DNA from: Candidatus Poribacteria bacterium
GTDB taxonomy: Bacteria; Poribacteria; WGA-4E; WGA-3G
Assembly (NCBI GenBank): GCA_028824575.1
Contig: JAPPDN010000352.1
Location: 1 to 5,015, forward strand
DNA: 5,015 nt
Direction of reading: 5' to 3'
Part shown: positions 1 to 5,015 of the stretch, piece after piece
Layout of the letters: each line of letters begins with the position of its first letter
Numbering within the stretch: the first letter of the stretch is position 1
The notes under the pieces: model-generated
Database searches by the model: none
What the model was told of the DNA's origin: nothing
The model's input: the letters and a program-made list of their open reading frames with translations, nothing else
Program-made: the position numbers and the translations under genes

Positions 1-1244
1 TCCTTATAACCAACCGTCGGTGTTCGGAAAACATCCATGACCTCCTGAGAAGACACTTCACTGTTCAAAATAATATTACCCAACCCGGGTTGCTTTCCCG
101 CTAAAGCTTCCTTAAGAAATATAAGGTAACTCTCCTCACCTCGGCGTTTTTTATCCCAATTGTCGTTGAAGAATTCATTGACAAGCAGTCTGCCCATCAA
201 TTCAAACTCTGATGATATGACGAAACAATCCACCGGCGAACCTTTTTTCGATCCAGTCTTCCACCCATTTATAATGGCTTGTGCCAACGGATGGCTTGTG
301 TCAAACGTCTTACCTTCTCGCTCGCGTCTTTTGGCAATCGGTTCCCGCAAACTATGTTTACGCCCTAATTCAGCATTGCCTACCCAGGTATTGATGAAAT
401 TATCGTTCAGGAATTTAATGTTTTGATCATCAGAGAGAGCACCTGCCCTCAGGGTTTTGCCACTCCCTCAGCAGGATTCGTCCAAGAGCGGGCCACTTAC
501 CGAGATGGCATGAATCGGTTTTTGTTGTGCGGGTGCCATCTCCAGTGCTTCTTCCAGCGGGACCCAGTTAATTTGCGCCGACTTGTAAAAACGTAACATC
601 AGTGCGTGTAACGCTTCCGCTTGAGTGATTGCTTCTGTGAATTTAGCATTTTGCAAGACCTCTTGTACATCGGTACAAAGTTCCATTTGCGGGCAAAAGC
701 CGGCATCGGCTGCGCGGAGTCCTTCTCTAATTCTCCAACGTACATCGAAGTTCAGTGTGGCTTCCGGAACATACATCTTGAAGGCGGCAACTTTCTTTTC
801 GAGCCGATCGATAACCACATATCCGGCAAGCTGCGATGGCGCAAACCAACCTTTTTCTAAAACGAATTCCGCGTGGATGCGGAACAGGATCTCAGCAAAC
901 GCATCATTGTAGGCGCGTAGGCATGCCCACAAACCGTAAGAATCCTCACCACCAATTTCCAACTCCAATTGCGGGTTTGGACTGAGTTGCCGCAGCAGCG
1001 TTAGCGCGCTTTCTTCTTCAATCTCCCAGCATTCACCTACAGAGACCGGTTCTTGTGGCAAAAATGCTTGAAAAACGGAGGTAGGGTACTGCTTTTCGGG
1101 TTCAGCAACCCGGAGATTCGCTAATTCGTCCCAGTCCACGTGGTAGTTCCGTTTCGTGTATTCAATCGGAGCGATGAACCCTTTGACAGACACTTCTGCG
1201 TCTGCGTCAAGATTAAGTGCAATTTTGTTGTTGAAAGTTTTCAT
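1..1244 (-). CDS. Selenoprotein paralog 3, 3' end outside window, Sec259
   Basis: The 414 visible residues run off the left edge with Sec at residue 259 (UGA 470-468). A standard caller would report 1244-468 as a separate 258-residue protein and the remainder as a second partial gene. The N-terminal domain has VGECW (Cys72), LWACLRAYND (Cys108), APSQLAG and GFCPQMEL (Cys184), plus Cys190. The Trx-like part begins at INWVPLEEALEMAPAQQKP, then SC-Sec-GSGKTLRAGALSDD, NFINTWVGN, a four-residue insertion before SPVDCFVISSEF (Cys340), and MGRLLVNEFF. After UGA I translated every codon down to base 3 and found no other stop. The piece ends at VMDVFRTPTVGYK, equivalent to ILDILRTPRYGYQ of paralog 1, so about 105 residues of the C-terminal domain are missing from view. 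It lies 122 nt after paralog 2, possibly with its own promoter. Function is inferred as for the other paralogs. Confidence 0.78.
433..469 (-). promoter_or_regulatory. Putative bacterial SECIS element of paralog 3
   Basis: The inner stem is CCUG/CAGG with an AGGG loop at 449-446, 18 nt after the UGA. The outer 8-bp stem pairs GAGGGAGU with GCUCUCUC. Its closing pair is U-G where the other copies have C-G, a change that keeps pairing. I folded it by hand. Confidence 0.67.
468..470 (-). other. In-frame UGA, predicted selenocysteine codon (Sec259 of paralog 3)
   Basis: TGA follows GAA TCC TGC (Glu-Ser-Cys258) and precedes GGG AGT GGC AAA. Downstream the frame is open for 155 codons to the window edge and encodes the same Trx-like continuation as in the other paralogs. 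The TTG that could pass as a start at the equivalent position in paralogs 1 and 2 is CTG here. Confidence 0.8.
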
Positions 1245-1257
1245 TTTTCGTTATGAA

Positions 1258-1264
1258 CTTCCTT
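1258..1264 (-). promoter_or_regulatory. Possible ribosome binding site of paralog 3
   Basis: AAGGAAG precedes the ATG at 1244 by 13 nt, somewhat longer than ideal. The start itself is secure because MKTFNNKIALNLDADAEVSVKG aligns with the starts of the other two paralogs. Confidence 0.45.
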
Positions 1265-1272
1265 TTCGGTAT

Positions 1273-1301
1273 AGGATACCATTGCTATCAGAAGGCGGCA
1301 A
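1273..1301 (-). promoter_or_regulatory. Candidate sigma70-type promoter of paralog 3
   Basis: Reading the minus strand, TTGCCG (1301-1296) and TATCCT (1278-1273) are 17 nt apart, each matching 4 of 6 consensus bases. The predicted start of transcription falls near 1266, leaving a short leader of about 20 nt. The -10 lies inside a GGTAT-N3-ATACC palindrome (1268-1280), which could be an operator. Matches this weak arise by chance; the support is mainly the position in the only sizeable gap. Confidence 0.3.
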
Positions 1302-1366
1302 TGATTCGCTTATACATGTTTTTGGATGCACTTATCTAAACCGGACTGATTTGGAATTCCTCTGCT

Positions 1367-3049
1367 TTATTTTCCACGCGCTTCTGCTGGTTCTACAGAG
1401 ATTCTTGCTTGAAAAGCGTTGACTCCCTCCTTTTTATCTCCCAGTTCAGCGGCGGCAATTGCGAGCTTAAAAACTTGGCTTTGGTAGAAAGGATATGTAA
1501 TTAGCGCTGTTTCGCCGGGCGGAACATCCCTAGCATTGGCAAACGAGTGATAATAACGCAACTCGCGTTCTGTCGGGAATTCGATGTCGCTATCGTATAA
1601 ATAGAAAGAGCCTGCAAGTTCGGCACTCCCGACACGTATATCAATAGTCAGTATCCCACCCTTTTCAAAGGCAGTCGCATCAATTGTTACGATAGTAGAA
1701 TCCTGAGAACCTGTTTCCGGGATCCGCAAAATATCCAAAACTTCTAACGTAGGCTGCGTCGGGTTGAGAATAAGGTTCAAATCCGTTAAGAACGGTTTAA
1801 AAGGGCTGTCCTGCTGAGGTGTATCTTCTTCCTCCCCTAATAGATAAGCGAAAGAGTTATCCGTATTAAATCCCGGATATTTCCCTTCCACGGCTTCAAT
1901 CAGAAAGAGTCGGTAATTTTCTGCTGCTGTTCTGCCACCCTCTAAGCCGTGACTGCCGAAGAGGTATTTATTCAAAGCGAGTTTACCTTTCAATTCAAAG
2001 TCAGGCGATATAACGAGACAATCCACAGGCGAGCGTTCCTGCCAACCGCTCTTGATTGCTTGGGCTAACGGATGGGTAGTGTCAAACGATTTAGATTCGT
2101 GCGCGTACCTTTTGGCAATATATTCTCGCACACTCGGCTTCCTGCCTAACTCAAAATTAGAGACCCATGTATTGATAAAATTTTCGTTCAAAAATTTAAT
2201 GACTCGGTCATGAGAGAGAGCACCTGCTCTCAGGCTTTTACCGCTCCCTCAGCATGCCTCATCGGCGAGTGGACCATCCAGTGAAATGACATGGACAGGC
2301 TTCTGTTGTGCAGGTGCCATTTCCAATGCTTCCTCCAACGATACCCAGTTAATGCGCTGCGATTTGTAGAATTGCTGGATTAAAAGACGTTCAGCTTCTT
2401 CTTGTGTGATTATTTTTGTAAATTCGGCACCTTGTAGAACATCTTGTGTCCCGGCACGGAGTTCCATTTGCGAGCAATAACCGCAATCTGTAATCCATCT
2501 TGGAGCGTCCCAACCTTCCAATGTCGTTTCCCAATTAACGTCAAAGTTTAGTGTGCCTGGAGGGAGATGCATCTGAAAGAAAACAAGAGTCTCTTGTGCC
2601 CGATCAATAATGAGGTGTCCAGCAAACTGTGAGGGTGTGAACCAGCCGTCCGTTAAGGCAAATTCTGCGTGAATACGAAATACAATGTGAACAAGTTGAT
2701 CGTTGTAAGCACGCAGGCATGCCCAGAGCCCCTTAGCTGCTTCCATACCATACATCTCCGCACGCATTTCCAGAGAAGGATTGGGATGAAGTTGTTTCAG
2801 CAATTCTTGGACACAAGCCTGTTTTATTTTCCAGCATTCACCGACAGAAACGGCTTCGGCTGGGAGAAAACCTCGAAAAATAGACGTAGAATACTGCTTT
2901 TTTGGTTCTGCAGCGCGTAGATTCGCCAACGCATCCCATTTCTTATGAAAGTTGCCTGCAGTATGCGCAATCGGTGCGATAAAGGCTTTGACCGATACAT
3001 CTGCGTCCCCGGCAAGATTAATCGTGATTTCGTTTGATAATGTTTTCAT
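1367..3049 (-). CDS. Selenoprotein paralog 2: same three-part architecture, Sec267
   Basis: One 560-residue protein with Sec at residue 267 (UGA 2251-2249); a standard caller would split it into 3049-2249 and about 2191-1367. The ATG at 3049 starts MKTLSNEITINL, aligning with MKTLNNKITLSL of paralog 1, and lies 1 nt after that gene's TAA behind a strong Shine-Dalgarno. The N-terminal domain keeps VGECW (Cys72), WACLRAYND (Cys111), SQFAG and YCSQMEL (Cys192), and has extra Cys79 and Cys189. The thioredoxin-like part starts at INWVSLEEALEMAPAQQKP (233-251), typical of Trx-like proteins just before the first strand. It continues with AC-Sec-GSGKSLRAG, the NFINTWVSN strand and SPVDCLVISPDF (Cys344). 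A linker insertion (EEEDTPQQ region) makes it longer than paralog 1. The C-terminal domain holds IDATAFEKGGILTIDIRVG and ends in NAFQARISVE plus a short charged tail. It is probably cytosolic and redox-active, as for paralog 1; the partner is unknown. Confidence 0.8.
2214..2250 (-). promoter_or_regulatory. Putative bacterial SECIS element of paralog 2
   Basis: The inner stem is CCUG/CAGG with an AGAG loop at 2230-2227, 18 nt after the UGA. The outer stem is an unbroken 8-bp helix, GAGGGAGC with GCUCUCUC, with one G-U pair and including the GA of the UGA. A purine-rich 5' bulge (GGUAAAA) separates the stems. This is the most regular of the three copies. I folded it by hand. Confidence 0.68.
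2249..2251 (-). other. In-frame UGA, predicted selenocysteine codon (Sec267 of paralog 2)
   Basis: TGA sits after GCA TGC (Ala-Cys266) and before GGG AGC GGT AAA (Gly-Ser-Gly-Lys), the same position as in the other two paralogs. The downstream part has no credible start of its own. The first available start-like codon in that frame is a TTG at 2191, inside a conserved helix and without a Shine-Dalgarno. Confidence 0.8.
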
Positions 3050-3050
3050 T

Positions 3051-4631
3051 TTAATTCTCCTCCACGGAGATTTTTGCTTGAAAGGCGTTGATGCTCCCTT
3101 TCTTATTGAACCACGTACCGGTAGCACCCAACTTAAAGACTTTACCACGTTCAAAACGATGTCGGATTCTTCCTATCTGTCCGGACGGGATGTCCCATGC
3201 TGAGGTAAGCGCGTCATCAGGATAACCCTTTGTCGGTAGTTCGGTATCGCCATCAAAGAGATCAAACGATCCACCCGGTTTCGCAGTGCCCATCCGAATA
3301 TTGATGATGAGTATACCACCGGCTTCAAAGGCAGTGGCATCAATCTCAACGACAGTATCATCTTGATAGCCGTACCTTGGTGTCCGAAGGATGTCCAGTA
3401 TTTCTGGTTCCGCCTGCTCAGGGTTAAGCACAACCTTCAAACCACTCGAAGAAGCACCTGAATGTTCATCGTTAAATCCGGGAAATTTGCCATCTAAGGC
3501 TTCCGTGAGGAATGTAAGGTAAGCATCCTCTTCTGAAATGCCCCTTTGAAAACAGTCATCAAAGAAATCATTAAGGGGGAGTTTGCCCATCACATCGAAT
3601 TCTGGGGCAATAACCAAGCAATCCACAGGTGAATGTTCTTTCCACCCTTCCATGATGGCTTTTGCTAACGGGTGTGTTCTGTCAAATGTTTTGGATAATT
3701 CCTTACGTCTTCGTGCCATGTAGGCTTGTTTTCTGGGCGTGCGCTCTAATTCGACATTGGAAACCCAAACGTTAATGAAGTTTTCATTCAAGAATTCGAT
3801 AACTCGGTCATCAGAGAGGACACCTGCCCTCAGGCCCTTGCCGCTCCCTCAGCAGGATTCATCAGCCAATGGGCCGTCTATTGAGATGGCGTGAATTAAT
3901 TTCACCTGTTCTTCTGCCATCTCCACCGCTTGATATGGGGATACCCAGTTAATTTGTTCTGACTTGTAGAAACGTCCTGCTAACACGCGTTCTGCTTCTT
4001 CTTGGGTGATAGATGTTAAAAATTCTATATTCTGCGCAACATCTCGCGTCCCAGCACGGAGTTGCATTTGCGAGCAAAAACCTGCATCCGTAATAGAATA
4101 AGATGCCTCTTTGTCTTCTTTCCAACCGATATCGAGGTTCACCGTGCCTTCGGGGACGGACATTTCAAAGAAAGCAATCTTTCCTTTAAGTCGGTCAATT
4201 ATCAGATTTCCGGCAAACTGCGAAGGCGTAAGCCAGCCATCCTCTAATTTAAACGCTGCATGAATCCGAAACGCGATGTCGGCGAATCTATCGTTGTAAG
4301 CACGTAGGCATGCCCATAGTCCGATCAAATCTCCCGAACCATCGTCCGTATTCAGATTTAGAGCAGTATGTAATTGCCTGAGCAACGCCAGCACGCCAGA
4401 TTCCTGGATCTGCCAGCATTCACCCACTGAAACCGGTTCATCTGGCAGAAACGCTTGAAAAACAGATACGTGATGCTGCTTCTCTGGTTCGGCGACGCGC
4501 AAATTCGCCAATGCCTCCCACTCTATATGGAAATGGGACAGTGTATGTTCAATCGGCGCGATGAAGCCTTTAACGGACACTTCTGCGTCCCCGTCAAGAC
4601 TGAGTGTGATTTTGTTGTTCAAAGTTTTCAT
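3051..4631 (-). CDS. Selenoprotein paralog 1: novel N-terminal domain + Sec thioredoxin-like domain + beta-rich C-terminus
   Basis: I read this as one 526-residue protein with Sec at residue 261 (UGA 3851-3849). A standard caller would split it into 4631-3849 and about 3791-3051. The ATG at 4631 follows the guaB stop by 2 nt, with a weak GGAAG at 4646-4642. Residues 1-225 match no family I know; they include conserved VGECW (Cys72), LWACLRAYND (Cys108), TPSQFAG and FCSQM (Cys186). From INWV (227-230) the layout is thioredoxin-like: a helix, the strand LIHAISI, then SC-Sec-GSGK, helix, NFINVWVSN strand, and SPVDCLVIAPEF (Cys338) with a GKLPLN turn. Sec takes the position of the first Cys of CxxC and Gly264 that of the second. 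Residues 400-526 look like a beta sandwich ending in KGSINAFQAKISVE. No signal peptide or membrane segment is seen, so it is probably cytosolic. A redox function is inferred; the substrate is unknown. Confidence 0.8.
3057..3063 (-). promoter_or_regulatory. Strong Shine-Dalgarno of paralog 2
   Basis: GGAGGAG lies 7 nt before the ATG at 3049, inside the last codons of paralog 1 (its Glu-Glu pair). It decides the start of paralog 2. A longer in-frame opening from 3154 would overlap paralog 1 by about 100 nt and add 35 residues that the other paralogs lack. Confidence 0.85.
3814..3850 (-). promoter_or_regulatory. Putative bacterial SECIS element of paralog 1
   Basis: Numbering from the base after UGA, bases 15-18 (CCUG) pair with 23-26 (CAGG) around the loop AGGG at 3830-3827. 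The loop begins 18 nt after the UGA and has G as its second base. This fits the published bacterial SECIS model (loop about 16-37 nt downstream, with a G in its first two bases). An outer stem pairs GAGGGAGC, which includes the GA of UGA, with GUCCUCUC; it has one A-C mismatch and one G-U pair. The two stems are separated by a purine-rich bulge on the 5' side. I folded it by hand. Confidence 0.65.
3849..3851 (-). other. In-frame UGA, predicted selenocysteine codon (Sec261 of paralog 1)
   Basis: TGA follows Cys260 (TGC) and is followed in frame by GGG AGC GGC AAG. The frame stays open from 4631 to the TAA at 3051 except for this codon. The 19 codons after it encode a segment conserved in all three paralogs. 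Trp is encoded by TGG throughout, and the complete genes end in TAA, so UGA is neither a Trp codon nor a frequent terminator here. Recoding is inferred from sequence alone. Confidence 0.8.
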
Positions 4632-4633
4632 TT

Positions 4634-5015
4634 TTATCCGTCTTCCGTTGTTCTTGGGATAATATCGTGAACACCGCCTTCACGGATACTTGCTGAAGAG
4701 ACTAACACAAATCTCGCTTTTTGACGAAATTCCGGTAGGGATATCGCCCCACAATTACACATAAGCGACCGGATTTTTGCGAGGGTCGTTTTCAAATTAT
4801 CGTTCATCTTGCCTGCATAAGGCACATAAGCATCAGCACCCTCCTCGAACAGTAATTCTGGACCGCCACCCTCATGGTAGCGTTGCCAATTGGATGCTCG
4901 CTTTGTGCCTTCTCCCCAGTATTCTTTCACTGTATTCATCCCCAATTTTCTCAGCTTACTCGGACTTTCATCAAATCTTGCAAAATATCTGCCCATCATC
5001 ACGAAATCCGCACCC
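4634..5015 (-). CDS. guaB: IMP dehydrogenase, C-terminal part (5' end outside window)
   Basis: IMP dehydrogenase oxidises IMP to XMP with NAD+, the committed step of cytosolic guanine nucleotide synthesis. The visible 126 codons are the end of the (beta/alpha)8 barrel and the C-terminus. The piece starts with GADFVMMGRYFA, the family's phosphate-binding GAD-VM-G strand and loop, followed by DESPSK. Next comes the flap, with YWGEGTKRASNWQRY, whose Arg-Tyr pair resembles the catalytic Arg-Tyr of IMPDH. Then come EEGADAYVPYAGKM (the family's EG...VPYKG-like segment), SLMCNCGA, and a VSSASIREGGVHDI tail. The frame is open to the right edge, so the GTG at 5002 is an internal Val and not a start. 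The catalytic Cys loop lies outside the window. The MCNCGA and VSSAS...HD tail recalls the IMPDH subtype of clostridia and some other phyla; GMP reductase is less likely. It stops with TAA 2 nt before the next gene, suggesting co-transcription. Confidence 0.9.
   Translation of the reverse strand, partial: GADFVMMGRYFARFDESPSKLRKLGMNTVKEYWGEGTKRASNWQRYHEGGGPELLFEEGADAYVPYAGKMNDNLKTTLAKIRSLMCNCGAISLPEFRQKARFVLVSSASIREGGVHDIIPRTTEDG

Larger units (their letters stand above)
1245..1366. other. Intergenic gap between paralogs 2 and 3
   Basis: This 122-bp spacer contrasts with the 1-2 nt spacing of the upstream genes. On the minus strand I see a possible promoter (1301-1273), an AAGGAAG ribosome site (1264-1258), a 13-bp palindrome with 5-bp arms (1268-1280) and an ATTGC/GCAAT inverted repeat (1281-1302). 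I see no GC-rich hairpin followed by a T-run, so nothing supports a terminator after paralog 2. Confidence 0.6.
1..4631 (-). repeat. Tandem triplication of a 1.6-1.7 kb selenoprotein gene
   Basis: Three homologous units lie head to tail in the same direction: 4631-3051, 3049-1367 and 1244 to beyond base 1. They share the whole architecture, but their proteins have diverged clearly and differ by short indels. Examples are the 82-105 region of the N-terminal domain, the variable linker after the Trx-like domain, and a four-residue insertion in unit 3. The nucleotide sequence is most alike around the UGA and hairpin. This is an old gene-family expansion, not a recent copy or a mobile repeat. Confidence 0.85.

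Noticed and set aside
160..426. Plus-strand ORFs (160-426, 621-912, 1156-1422, 2669-2920, 2952-3203, 4062-4247, 4455-4670)
   Set aside because: They lie almost wholly antisense to the conserved genes, have no ribosome sites or family-like sequence that I can see, and are not conserved between the three units.
3050..3154. Extended start for paralog 2 at 3154
   Set aside because: It would overlap paralog 1 by about 100 nt, adds residues absent from the other paralogs, and ignores the strong Shine-Dalgarno before the ATG at 3049.
3051..3791. Independent downstream gene starting at a TTG (3791), likewise at 2191, after the UGA
   Set aside because: The TTG has no Shine-Dalgarno, lies in the middle of a conserved helix (FLNENF), is CTG in the third copy, and the 19 codons upstream to the UGA are conserved as protein.
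468..3851. UGA as Trp (code 4) or Gly (code 25) in a recoded genome
   Set aside because: UGA occurs in frame only at this one equivalent site in each gene, always after Cys. Trp is TGG and Gly is GGN throughout, and a general reassignment would scatter UGA over the genes. GC is also not very low.
468..3851. Nonsense mutations or pseudogenes at the UGA sites
   Set aside because: The same stop at the homologous codon in three diverged copies, with intact conserved coding on both sides, is not expected from decay.
3830..3855. Walker A-like P-loop in the GSGK motif
   Set aside because: The first Gly of GxxxxGK[ST] is absent (Ser or Ala there), paralog 1 has Gly instead of Ser/Thr after Lys, and the flanks fit a Trx-like active site better.
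1..5015. CRISPR array, tRNA, rRNA or insertion sequence
   Set aside because: No short regularly spaced repeats, no cloverleaf or rRNA-like segment, no transposase and no terminal inverted repeats were seen; the only repetition is the gene-scale paralogy.

Overview
The window is a bacterial stretch of intermediate GC (about 45-50% by eye) in which every supported gene lies on the minus strand, so transcription runs from high to low coordinates. It opens at 5015 with the 3' end of guaB (IMP dehydrogenase, purine synthesis). The guaB stop codon is followed after 2 nt by the first of three tandem paralogous genes that fill the rest of the window.

The main result is that the paralogs are best read as three long genes, each interrupted by one in-frame UGA, and not as six short ORFs. 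Each upstream ORF of about 260 codons ends in ...Cys-UGA. The reading frame continues without another stop into the downstream ORF of about 250-275 codons. The 19 codons just after each UGA encode the same conserved segment (GSGKxLRAGxLSxDxxIxF). The same Cys-UGA-Gly-Ser-Gly-Lys arrangement occurs three times, at 3849-3851, 2249-2251 and 468-470. A hairpin with the geometry of a bacterial SECIS element starts at each UGA. I therefore call three selenoproteins: unit 1 (4631-3051, 526 aa), unit 2 (3049-1367, 560 aa) and unit 3 (from 1244, 414 residues visible, running off the left edge).

Each protein has an unrecognised N-terminal domain of about 225 residues, a thioredoxin-like domain with Cys-Sec at the redox site, and a beta-rich C-terminal domain of about 125 residues. 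In the thioredoxin-like domain Sec appears to take the place of the attacking Cys of CxxC, and Gly stands where the resolving Cys would be. The biochemical role is unknown; a thiol or selenol redox function is inferred.

guaB, unit 1 and unit 2 are packed with 2-nt and 1-nt gaps and are probably co-transcribed. Unit 3 follows a 122-bp gap that holds a possible promoter. The organism cannot be named from the sequence. The guaB variant and general style would fit a deep-branching or uncultured phylum such as Poribacteria, but this is only an impression. The host would need selA, selB, selC and selD, none of which is in the window.
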